From: Proteobacteria bacterium UBA6729
GTDB lineage: Bacteria; Pseudomonadota; Gammaproteobacteria; Porifericomitales; Porifericomitaceae
Assembly: GCA_002454015.1 (NCBI GenBank)
Contig: DKIB01000023.1
Span: 1-6,829 of the forward strand
Direction of reading: 5' to 3'
Length of the DNA stretch: 6,829 nucleotides
A program made the position numbers and the translations under genes. A model generated the notes under the pieces. That model was not told the DNA's origin, ran no database searches, and saw only the letters and a list, made by a program, of their open reading frames with translations. Shown here piece after piece: positions 1 to 6,563 of the stretch. Every line of letters begins with the position of its first letter. The first letter of the stretch is position 1.

Positions 1-521
1 GGCTCATCCGCCAATACGCAGGCCGGGTTCATGACCAGCGCCCGGCCGATGGCGACACGTTGACATTCCCCGCCCGACAGTTGCCCCGGGCGATGCCTCA
101 GACGATGACCCAGTTGCAGGCGCTCCAGCAGGGCACGGGCATGTTGCATCGCAACAGCAGGGCGGCGGCCCGCGATCAACATGGGCATGGCAACATTTTC
201 CAGGGCAGTGAACTCCGGCAGCAGGAAGTGAAACTGAAAGATAAAACCCAGTTGCTGATTGCGCAGGCGATTCTGCTCGGCGGCCCGCAACTGGTCCAGC
301 CGCCGCCCGACTATGCTCAACTGCCCGGCATCGGGAGACTCCAGCCCGGCCAGCAGATGCAGCAGGGTGCTTTTGCCGGAACCCGAGGCACCGATGATCG
401 CCACCGATTCCCCGGCGGCTACCGTCAACTCGACATCCTGCAACAGCTCGATGCGGTCCATCCCCTGCTGAAAGCCGTGGGTCAGGCCGGTACAGCACAG
501 GGCCACTGCCGGCTCACTCAT
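1..521 (-). CDS. lolD: LolD, lipoprotein-releasing system ATPase (3' end cut by window edge)
   Basis: LolD is the cytoplasmic ATPase of the LolCDE complex, which extracts outer-membrane lipoproteins from the inner membrane and passes them to LolA. My own translation from the ATG at 521 gives 173 complete codons, about three quarters of the usual ~230. Seen in order: Walker [10 protein letters not shown] (residues 44-52), Q-loop [12 protein letters not shown] (93-104), ABC signature LSGGE (148-152) and Walker B ending VLADE (169-173), where the window stops. The [19 protein letters not shown] stretch is typical of LolD within the MacB/LolD family. The start overlaps the end of lolC by 8 bases (ATGAGTGA), indicating translational coupling in one operon. 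One oddity is that the signature reads [15 protein letters not shown], with Cys where Arg is normal after LSGGE and Gly where Ala is usual. A lolE, if present, would lie beyond the left edge. MacB-type ATPases are the main alternative, but the partner permease argues against them. Confidence 0.93.
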   Translation of the reverse strand, partial: MSEPAVALCCTGLTHGFQQGMDRIELLQDVELTVAAGESVAIIGASGSGKSTLLHLLAGLESPDAGQLSIVGRRLDQLRAAEQNRLRNQQLGFIFQFHFLLPEFTALENVAMPMLIAGRRPAVAMQHARALLERLQLGHRLRHRPGQLSGGECQRVAIGRALVMNPACVLADE

Positions 522-1752
522 GACGCAGTACCGCCGCCGGACGTTGCAGCGCAGCCCGCCAGGACGGGTACAGGGTCGCCACTACTACGAGCAGGAACGC
601 CGAGCAGTCGATCCAGATCACATCCGGCCAGTGCAGGGATGATGGCAGTTCGCTCAGGTAATAGACCTCCTCGGGCACAAAATCGACCGCAGTCTTCGTC
701 TCCAGCCAGGTCACCAGCCCGGTAACGTTACGCGCCAGCAGGTACCCCCCTACTGTGCCGACCAGGATGCCTGCCAGGGCCACCAGCACACCGTGTATCA
801 TAAACAGCGAGAGAATGCCCCCGGTGCTGGCACCCATGGTACGCAACACGGCAATGTCGTGGCGCTTGCTGCTGACCAGCATGGTCAGCATGGAGACTAT
901 ATTGAAGGCTGCAACCGCAATGATCAACATCAAAATCACGAACATGGCTGCCTTCTCGGTCTTCAGGGCACGAAAGAAACTGCTGTGACGCTGTGTCCAG
1001 TCCACAACCCCGTAGGGCTCAGACAGCTGCTGCGCCGCATCCCGACTGACTGTCGGGGCGGACATCAGATCCGCAGTCAACAGGCTGAGACCTTCATTGC
1101 CCCCTCGCGTAAACAGGCGTGCCGCATCCTGCAGATGGATCAGTGCAACCGATGAATCAAACTCATACATGCCTATCTCAAAGGTACCCTGCACCGTGAA
1201 GCGCTTCAATCTGGGGATGATGCCGGTGAGACCGGTACGCAATTCGGGCACCACCAACGTCAGTGTAGCCCCGGGCCGTACCCCAAACTTGCGTGCCAGC
1301 GAGGCCCCCAACAGGATCCCGAACTCCCCGGCCCGCAGATTGTCCAGGCGACCGTGCTGCATCTTCTCATCCACAATGGAGAGTGGGGCCTCGGCCTCCG
1401 GCAGTATCCCCTTGACCAGCACCGCCTGCATGCGACCGCCCTGCATCAGCATGCCCTCACCCTGCACGAAGGGAGCAACCGCCAACACCTGTGGATGCTG
1501 CAACAGGGTCGCGGCAGATTGTTGCCAATCGTCCAGTAAACCCGGGGTGTATATGGTGGCGTGGGCAACCATGCCCAGAATGCGGCTGCGCAACTCCTGG
1601 TGGAAGCCGTTCATCACGGAGAGCACGGTGATAAGCGCCATCACACCGAGCGCCAGACCCGCTACCGCAACGAGCGAGATGAAGGAGATGAAGCCACGGC
1701 TGCCCAACGCAGTGTAACGGGTGCTGATAAAGAATGCATAGGGTCGAAACAT
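514..1752 (-). CDS. lolC: LolC/LolE-family lipoprotein-releasing permease
   Basis: This is the inner-membrane permease of the LolCDE lipoprotein-release machine. The protein has 412 residues, the usual size for LolC/LolE (about 400-415). Visible segments are TM1 at about 22-46 followed by VLSVMNGF, a large periplasmic domain at about 50-265, TM2 at about 269-293, a cytoplasmic coupling region ([16 protein letters not shown], about 294-310), TM3 at about 313-338 and TM4 at about 377-395. A proline-flanked loop at about 168-183 ([16 protein letters not shown]) sits where E. coli LolC has its LolA-binding hook, which favours LolC. The following [14 protein letters not shown] is equally close to LolE, so a single-permease LolF type is possible. 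The start at 1752 is chosen because [13 protein letters not shown] matches the family N-terminus. The upstream ATG at 1809 would run into tsaB and add unrelated residues. No Shine-Dalgarno sequence is evident. The gene overlaps lolD by 8 bp. Confidence 0.93.
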   Translation of the reverse strand: MFRPYAFFISTRYTALGSRGFISFISLVAVAGLALGVMALITVLSVMNGFHQELRSRILGMVAHATIYTPGLLDDWQQSAATLLQHPQVLAVAPFVQGEGMLMQGGRMQAVLVKGILPEAEAPLSIVDEKMQHGRLDNLRAGEFGILLGASLARKFGVRPGATLTLVVPELRTGLTGIIPRLKRFTVQGTFEIGMYEFDSSVALIHLQDAARLFTRGGNEGLSLLTADLMSAPTVSRDAAQQLSEPYGVVDWTQRHSSFFRALKTEKAAMFVILMLIIAVAAFNIVSMLTMLVSSKRHDIAVLRTMGASTGGILSLFMIHGVLVALAGILVGTVGGYLLARNVTGLVTWLETKTAVDFVPEEVYYLSELPSSLHWPDVIWIDCSAFLLVVVATLYPSWRAALQRPAAVLRHE

Positions 1753-1755
1753 ACA

Positions 1756-1772
1756 GCGGGGATTATACCCGC
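1756..1772 (-). promoter_or_regulatory. Candidate lolC promoter -10 inside an inverted repeat
   Basis: On the minus strand a perfect TATAAT lies at 1767-1762, just 9 bases upstream of the lolC ATG. It is framed by a perfect 5-bp inverted repeat, GCGGG (1756-1760) and CCCGC (1768-1772). Transcription starting about 7 bases downstream would give an almost leaderless lolC mRNA, which fits the missing Shine-Dalgarno. No good -35 hexamer is seen at 16-18 bp spacing, so the promoter is unproven. The whole lolC-tsaB gap is only 28 bp, so any tsaB promoter must overlap this site. On the plus strand TATACC at 1764-1769 is a weak -10 candidate. Confidence 0.35.
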
Positions 1773-1780
1773 CAACACCA

Positions 1781-2434
1781 ATGAAGCTGCTGGCCCTGGA
1801 AACCGCCACCGCAAACTGTTCGGTGGCGCTGTATCTGGACGGGGAATATCACGAACGACTGGAGCCGCAGACAGAGCGCCACGGGGATCGTGTGCTGCAG
1901 ATGGTTGATGCACTGCTGACCGCCATGTCAATACGGCTCGGGCAACTGGATGCGATCGCCTTTGGGTGCGGGCCGGGGGCCTTCACCGGCGTACGCATCG
2001 CTGCCGGGACGGCGCAGGGTCTGGCACTGGGCGCCGCACTGCCAGTCATGCCGATATCCTCGCTGGCAGCACTGGCGCAACAGAGCAGTGGCAGCCGGGT
2101 GCTGGCCGCACTGGATGCACGCATGGGACAGGTGTACTGGGGGGCATACCACCGCACGGCAGTCGGCATCGTACAACCCGTCTGTACAGAGTGCCTTGCT
2201 GAACCGCAACAGGTCCCCGTACCCGACGCGGGCGGATGGACAGGTGCAGGCAATGGCTTCCAGGTATACCGCGCAGCACTGGAGCAACGTCTGGGTGCAA
2301 CACTGTGCGCTACAGAACCGGAACTCACGCCCACCGCCGCGGCAGTTGCCCGACTGGCTGTGGTCGGCAAGGCCACACCCCGGGATGCCGCGATGGCACT
2401 GCCCGTCTACCTGCGCAAGGCAGTCAGCACCTGA
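1781..2434 (+). CDS. tsaB: TsaB, tRNA N6-threonylcarbamoyladenosine (t6A) biosynthesis protein
   Basis: TsaB (formerly YeaZ) is the ASKHA-fold partner of TsaD. With TsaC/TsaC2 and TsaE they place threonylcarbamoyl on A37 of ANN-decoding tRNAs in the cytoplasm. TsaB serves as a scaffold and is not itself catalytic. The 217 residues match the family length. Recognisable stretches are LALETATANCSVAL (4-17), the loop GCGPGAFTGVRIAAGTAQG (62-80), LDARMGQVYWGAY (111-123) and the closing PVYLRKAV (208-215). These follow E. coli TsaB block by block. The ATG at 1781 gives the standard MKLLALETAT start. The Shine-Dalgarno is weak or absent. The gene is divergent from lolC with a 28-bp gap, and the downstream gene on the same strand is of foreign composition, so tsaB is probably monocistronic here. 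Confidence 0.95.
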   Translation: MKLLALETATANCSVALYLDGEYHERLEPQTERHGDRVLQMVDALLTAMSIRLGQLDAIAFGCGPGAFTGVRIAAGTAQGLALGAALPVMPISSLAALAQQSSGSRVLAALDARMGQVYWGAYHRTAVGIVQPVCTECLAEPQQVPVPDAGGWTGAGNGFQVYRAALEQRLGATLCATEPELTPTAAAVARLAVVGKATPRDAAMALPVYLRKAVST

Positions 2435-2446
2435 GCCACGGGCTCA
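2432..2446 (+). other. Short hairpin overlapping the tsaB stop codon
   Basis: TGAGCC (2432-2437) and GGCTCA (2441-2446) form a perfect 6-bp stem with an ACG loop that includes the tsaB stop codon. It is GC-rich and placed where a terminator would sit. The following bases (CGGCCGCCCTGC) contain no T-run, so it is not a canonical Rho-independent terminator. It could pause polymerase or protect the 3' end. Confidence 0.3.
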
Positions 2447-2460
2447 CGGCCGCCCTGCAC

Positions 2461-2489
2461 TTGAGTTCCCATGCAGGCTTGCGTACCAT
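2461..2489 (+). promoter_or_regulatory. Candidate sigma-70-like promoter for the restriction-modification operon
   Basis: TTGAGT (2461-2466) and TACCAT (2484-2489) are separated by exactly 17 bp. Each hexamer matches the sigma-70 consensus at four of six positions. The site lies in the 133-bp gap between tsaB and the methyltransferase and would give a leader of about 70 bases. This is a match by inspection only. The rest of the gap holds a 30-codon open frame (2498-2590), a tandem ACTGA pair (2516-2525) and the ribosome binding site. Confidence 0.3.
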
Positions 2490-2552
2490 GCCGCGATATG
2501 CCTCTCCCCGCAAATACTGAACTGATGCCCGTACTGCCGCCTCCCCCGGCAT

Positions 2553-2560
2553 GGAGAGGG
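2553..2560 (+). promoter_or_regulatory. Ribosome binding site supporting the start at 2568
   Basis: GGAGAGGG ends 7 bases before the ATG at 2568, which is good Shine-Dalgarno spacing. The alternative ATG at 2604 has only a weak CCAGG upstream, so this site favours the longer methyltransferase. Confidence 0.55.
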
Positions 2561-2567
2561 ACGGTAT

Positions 2568-5500
2568 ATGGGTGCCCCCGCCGGATATAGCTACCAGGCA
2601 GACATGAGCACTGATTTAGTAACCTGCCTGGAAAATTATGGCGCAACGAAGCAGGAAATTCTGTTGTTTGACAGAGCGGATTATCGCTCCATCAACTACC
2701 TCAGCCTTATTCAACCCGATGCACAGACCCCTCTGCCTGATGGGGTCATAGAGGTGGATTGCCACCCGATCCTGTATTTTATGGATGCCGATAGCCTGGC
2801 CCGGCAACCGCCAGCGAGAGCAAGCCAGATTCGCGATACACTTAACATCCTTGCCTGCCGGGACGAGAGAGCAGCACTGGCAGTCGTTCATCCCGGAGCA
2901 CTACATGTTTGTGCAATTCAACCATTCCCGTGTGAAGTTCAGGAGTCAGCCGCATCACCAGAATTCCATAAGGTTAACACAGAACAGCCGAAATTTATCA
3001 GGGATCTCATTGAAGGAACGTCGCGTATCTCCAGGTTGATATACAGGGAAACAGGAACAGAAAGATCCGTTCACGAACATTTATTCAGTCTGTTGAAAAA
3101 CGTCGGAACTGAACTGAACAAGACTCCAGCCCTGCGTAACCAGCACGAAATCATTCATACATTAATTGGTCGTGCACTACTGACACGATTTTTGTTGGAT
3201 CGAGGGATCATAACACCTGAGACATTCCCTGAGCTACCCGATAAATGTGATCCGCGTGGCAGCTTTGAAAACCCGACTTGTGCTGCTATAACCAATAAAT
3301 GGCTGGATGAAATCTTCAATGGTGATATGTTGAAGCTGTCAGTCCGGAAAGCACAATATCATGAGTGGTTTAATAGCCTTGATGACGTTGTTTTTAAGCA
3401 GTTGTCATACATACTACACCACACTGATGCGCATGGACAAATGCATCTTCCAGGATTCATCAGCTTCGCGCATGTTCCGGTGGGTATTCTGAGTGAAGTC
3501 TATGAGCGCTATGCACATGAGAATCTTGACCCGGAAGTCAGAAGAAGTGCCAGAAGCGAGAGCATCCACTATACGCCCAGACACATCGCGGAATACATGC
3601 TCACACAGGCATTTGATGGCATTGAAGATAACCAGAGACACAAGTCTTGCGTCCTGGACCCTGCCTGTGGCGCAGGCATCTTTATTGTGCTGGCATTCAG
3701 GCGACTCGTTGCGGAACATTGGAAAGCAACAAGGAGAAGACCAGATACGCAAGTCATTCGCAATATTCTGTACAAACAACTTGCAGGATTTGATATCAAT
3801 GGCACTGCCTTGACTCTTTCTGCGCTGGGGCTATACCTGTCAGCACTGGAACTGGACCCTGACCCCACGCCAGTTTCAAAACTCCGATTCGGACAAAAGT
3901 TGCTTGGAACCGTACTGCATAATACCCGGGGGGAAGATGAGCCCTGGCAAGAAAACTCCCATGTTATGGGGAGCCTTGGGAAGCAAGGAGACAGCAACAG
4001 TCAACGATATGACATTGTCATCGGCAACCCGCCATGGTCCGGTTTCCCGAGCAGGATGCGTGGCGAATTGTCAGACTGCGTGAGAGATGTAGCCCGCAGA
4101 CGTTGTGCCGATGCAGAGATCCAGCACATCGCAGATAACTACGAAAATCCAGACCAGGTGCCCGATCTGCCCTATGCCGATGCAGATATCCGGAACATCG
4201 CAGATAACTACGAAAATCCGGACCAGGTGCCCGATCTGCCCTTTGTTTGGAAAAGCATGGACTGGGCAAGGCCTGGAGGCATCATTGCGCTTGTCCTGCA
4301 TGCGCGACTATTGTTCAAGAGATCAGTTCGTGGTACACAGGCCAGAGCAGACCTGTTCAAGGCACTGAACGTCACAGGGATTCTCAATGGCTCCGCGATG
4401 CGAAAATCAAGGGTATGGCCCCGTAGTAGTGCCCCATTCTGTTTGCTTTTCGCCAGAAATGAAATACCTGACAAGCGTGCTGCCTTTCAGTTCATTAGCC
4501 CGCAGTACGAAGAATCATTAAACCAGCATCAGGGGCGCATCAGAATCGATCACCAAAGCGCAGAACTCGTGCAACCTGGTGTACTTGAGGAAAAACCTTA
4601 TCTGTTAAAAACACTCTACAAAGGAACTGCGTTGGATGTTCACGTTATGGATCACCTGCAGTCATTGTTTTCAACAGGAGAGAAAATTGAGCAGGCCTTC
4701 CCACTCAATAAATATTGGCAAAATTTTTGTGGTAGTAATCGTTCTGGTACAGGTTATATATCTGGTAATAAGGGCAAAGATGCATCATCATTATGTGCCA
4801 TGCATGCCTTGCACCTGAAAGACGAGGATAATCAGGAGTATTTTATTAATCCGGATCAATTGGGCACCTTTGACCTGCCCAAACTGGAAGGGCCACGCCA
4901 AAAGAAGATATATGAGCCACCTCTGGTGCTGATCAAACAAAGCATCAGCACTGATAGAACCAAAGGGCCTGCCTTTATTTATACGGGACCGAAGCCGCTG
5001 ATATACAACTCGTCATTTTATGGCTACAGCACTCATGAGTGTCCAGACAAGGAAAATTTGGCAGAATACCTGTTCATAATCTTAAACAGCGACCTGTTCG
5101 TTTATTACATGCTTATGATCAGTGCAAAATATGGTGTTGAACGTGATGTCTTTTATTTTTCTGACGTTGGACAATTCCCTGTGATCCCATACGATGGATT
5201 ACCCAAAATTCAAAAGGAGAAAATGCAAGCCATATACAACAGATTTAAACATAATCCTGATCGAAAGTCTCTCAATAAATGGACATTTTCACTGTATGGT
5301 TTAAATGTGTATGAGCAGGAGGTAATCAAGGATACATTGGATGTATCTTTGCCAGGCAGGACTGCAAGGAAAAATGCCCAAAAGGAAGTCAGGCGTGGCG
5401 ACATAGAAAGGTTTCACGATAGTCTCTCAAAAACCCTGATTCCATACAGAATGAAAATTCAGCCGGATACTATCGAATTCAACTCATGGAAATTCATCAC

Positions 5501-5741
5501 TATTTCCCGGCAGGGGAATACCGATGATTCAATATTACTGCCTGAACGGGGCGATATATCCAAAGCTGCCATATACAAAATGGCCGAAGATGTCGGAGCC
5601 AGCAAAATCCTGATACCCCGGGATGATTGCATACATATTGGATTACTCAACCAATACCGTTATTGGACTCCCAGCAGGGCAAGATTGCTCGCGCTACAAC
5701 TTCTGGAAGAGTATTCTGAATTTTTTCAGAAGATATCATGA
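2568..5741 (+). CDS. N6-adenine DNA methyltransferase, Eco57I/type IIG-like, of a two-gene restriction-modification system
   Basis: This 1057-residue protein is predicted to transfer a methyl group from S-adenosylmethionine to adenine N6 at a specific DNA site. From N to C terminus: a beta-rich domain (about 1-140) with LAVVHPGALHVCAI, where I see no nuclease motif; a helical region (about 145-330); HYTP (334-337) followed by an alpha helix, as in HsdM-like enzymes; motif I DPACGAGIF (364-372, SAM binding); motif IV NPPW (487-490, catalytic, preceded by DIVIG); a tandem 23-residue repeat (514-559); and LPFVWKSMDWARPGGIIALVL after it. The C-terminal half resembles the TaqI/Eco57I specificity region (PPLVLIKQSIS, SSFYGYS, LFIILNSDLFVYYM, then DVGQFPVIP), ending YWTPSRARLLALQLLEEY. 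The order of motif I before motif IV marks the gamma class. The start at 2568 has the better ribosome site, and M13 (2604) is possible. Its stop overlaps the nuclease gene by ATGA. The gene is more AT-rich than lolC and tsaB, suggesting horizontal transfer. The target sequence cannot be read from the protein. Confidence 0.85.
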   Translation: MGAPAGYSYQADMSTDLVTCLENYGATKQEILLFDRADYRSINYLSLIQPDAQTPLPDGVIEVDCHPILYFMDADSLARQPPARASQIRDTLNILACRDERAALAVVHPGALHVCAIQPFPCEVQESAASPEFHKVNTEQPKFIRDLIEGTSRISRLIYRETGTERSVHEHLFSLLKNVGTELNKTPALRNQHEIIHTLIGRALLTRFLLDRGIITPETFPELPDKCDPRGSFENPTCAAITNKWLDEIFNGDMLKLSVRKAQYHEWFNSLDDVVFKQLSYILHHTDAHGQMHLPGFISFAHVPVGILSEVYERYAHENLDPEVRRSARSESIHYTPRHIAEYMLTQAFDGIEDNQRHKSCVLDPACGAGIFIVLAFRRLVAEHWKATRRRPDTQVIRNILYKQLAGFDINGTALTLSALGLYLSALELDPDPTPVSKLRFGQKLLGTVLHNTRGEDEPWQENSHVMGSLGKQGDSNSQRYDIVIGNPPWSGFPSRMRGELSDCVRDVARRRCADAEIQHIADNYENPDQVPDLPYADADIRNIADNYENPDQVPDLPFVWKSMDWARPGGIIALVLHARLLFKRSVRGTQARADLFKALNVTGILNGSAMRKSRVWPRSSAPFCLLFARNEIPDKRAAFQFISPQYEESLNQHQGRIRIDHQSAELVQPGVLEEKPYLLKTLYKGTALDVHVMDHLQSLFSTGEKIEQAFPLNKYWQNFCGSNRSGTGYISGNKGKDASSLCAMHALHLKDEDNQEYFINPDQLGTFDLPKLEGPRQKKIYEPPLVLIKQSISTDRTKGPAFIYTGPKPLIYNSSFYGYSTHECPDKENLAEYLFIILNSDLFVYYMLMISAKYGVERDVFYFSDVGQFPVIPYDGLPKIQKEKMQAIYNRFKHNPDRKSLNKWTFSLYGLNVYEQEVIKDTLDVSLPGRTARKNAQKEVRRGDIERFHDSLSKTLIPYRMKIQPDTIEFNSWKFITISRQGNTDDSILLPERGDISKAAIYKMAEDVGASKILIPRDDCIHIGLLNQYRYWTPSRARLLALQLLEEYSEFFQKIS
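4107..4244 (+). repeat. 69-bp in-frame tandem duplication within the methyltransferase
   Basis: Two head-to-tail 69-bp units (4107-4175 and 4176-4244) differ at only 5 positions. They start on a codon boundary, so each encodes 23 residues, 514-536 and 537-559. Both contain IADNYENPDQVPDLP, preceded by ADAEI or ADADI. They sit 24 residues after the NPPW motif and run directly into LPFVWKSMDW, the usual next element of gamma-class enzymes. Unit number could change by slippage or recombination without shifting the frame. Confidence 0.95.
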
Positions 5742-6406
5742 CGCCTTTAACAACAAGAAACACAGCACCCTATCCATACAAGTGCTGGGAAAAAACGTTT
5801 TTGCGTTGTGTCAATCTCGCAATCAGCAAGGCATGGCAGAAGATACCAACCAAATCTCTGACAAAGTTGTCAGAGGACAAAATAACAGTTAAACTGCAGG
5901 CGGCACTTAATCGGCTTATGGGGAGTGAAGAAGAGCCTGGATTTAACTGTTGCCGATTTCAAACTATCACAAGAGGCGAGGATCTTTGCAATTACAATGG
6001 GAGAAGTATCAACAAGCAACCTGATCTGGTGATCAGAAGAATCGAGCGCAAAGCAGGAATTGATACAATACAGGATGCGCTTTTTATTGAATGCAAAATC
6101 ATTGACCGGAATAAAACTTCTTTGCAATATATTGAAGAAGGCATGTATAGATTTGTGTGTGGTGACTATGCCTGGGCTATGCCACATGCCATGATGCTGG
6201 GTTATGTGAAGAATAACAGGCAACTTCCACAGGATCTGCAGGCCTCATTCAGGCGAAGCAGAAATAATACTGTTCGGAGTTGCTGCCCAAAACGGTATTC
6301 AACGTTCTTGTGTATGTGCTGTACTGTCCACGGCCGTGGATTTAAGCACGATGAATATGGCGATCCCGGAGATATTCAATTGTTCCATATATGGCTTACT
6401 GTTTGA
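5738..6406 (+). CDS. PD-(D/E)XK nuclease-like protein, putative restriction endonuclease partner
   Basis: This 222-residue protein follows the methyltransferase with a 4-bp ATGA overlap, so it is probably translated by coupled re-initiation and made in lower amount. The nuclease reading rests on QPDLVI (D96), then a hydrophobic strand ALFIECKII with E118 and K120, matching the PD-(D/E)XK metal-binding pattern PD...ExK. A plausible extra acidic residue is E46 (SEDKIT) in an upstream helix. A helix after the lysine (YIEEGMYRFVCGDYAWAM, 131-148) and the strand MMLGYV (152-157) fit the fold. The C-terminus ends HGR...IQLFHIWL, an ordered finish that argues against truncation. An unusual cysteine cluster is present (C182, C183, C192, C194, C195). 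With its neighbour it would cut unmethylated DNA, although modification-dependent or other defence roles are possible. I do not recognise a named family. Confidence 0.7.
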   Translation: MTPLTTRNTAPYPYKCWEKTFLRCVNLAISKAWQKIPTKSLTKLSEDKITVKLQAALNRLMGSEEEPGFNCCRFQTITRGEDLCNYNGRSINKQPDLVIRRIERKAGIDTIQDALFIECKIIDRNKTSLQYIEEGMYRFVCGDYAWAMPHAMMLGYVKNNRQLPQDLQASFRRSRNNTVRSCCPKRYSTFLCMCCTVHGRGFKHDEYGDPGDIQLFHIWLTV

Positions 6407-6532
6407 GGGAATGCCTCTACCCGGGGTTTGACACCTCCATGAACACAAGAAGGCTATTTGTATGTATAAATCAGTAACTTACAGCACAAGGTTTCCCGAA
6501 AAAAGAGGATAGCGAATAACGGTTGCAACTGC
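6407..6532. other. Non-coding stretch between the restriction operon and the crcB remnant
   Basis: No credible gene is seen here. It contains ATGCCTCTACCCG (6411-6423), a 12/13 match to 2498-2510 on the other side of the operon. It also has a perfect TTGACA (6428-6433) without a properly spaced -10, a TATAAA at 6465-6470 that is too far away to pair with it, and a six-A run at 6499-6504. No hairpin plus T-run terminator for the operon was found. Composition changes from AT-rich to GC-rich near 6520. Confidence 0.5.
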
Positions 6533-6563
6533 GGTGCAGCTACGGTGTCAGCGTAGCCGCACC
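6533..6563. repeat. 12-bp-arm inverted repeat at the end of the crcB remnant
   Basis: GGTGCAGCTACG (6533-6544) and CGTAGCCGCACC (6552-6563) are inverted with one mismatch around a 7-base loop. Read on the minus strand, the mismatch becomes a G-U pair, so a crcB-strand transcript would fold into a continuous 12-bp stem that covers the remnant's final stop codon. The bases after it on that strand (GCAGTTGCAACCG) are not U-rich. It is therefore only terminator-like. Confidence 0.6.

Noticed and set aside
4..498. Open frame of 164 codons on the minus strand at the left edge
   Set aside because: It is out of frame with lolD, whose Walker A, signature and Walker B are read in the frame starting at 521. 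The long frame is a GC-rich shadow.
1753..1809. Longer lolC start at 1809
   Set aside because: The extra 19 residues do not resemble the LolC/E N-terminus and would overlap the tsaB coding start.
2432..2446. Rho-independent terminator of tsaB
   Set aside because: The stem is perfect but short and no T-run follows. It is kept only as a hairpin.
4107..4244. CRISPR array or a mobile-element repeat
   Set aside because: There are only two adjacent units without spacers, codon-aligned within one protein.
6428..6456. Promoter at the perfect TTGACA downstream of the nuclease gene
   Set aside because: No -10 lies at 16-18 bp (the best hexamer matches 2 of 6 positions) and there is no plus-strand gene for it to drive.
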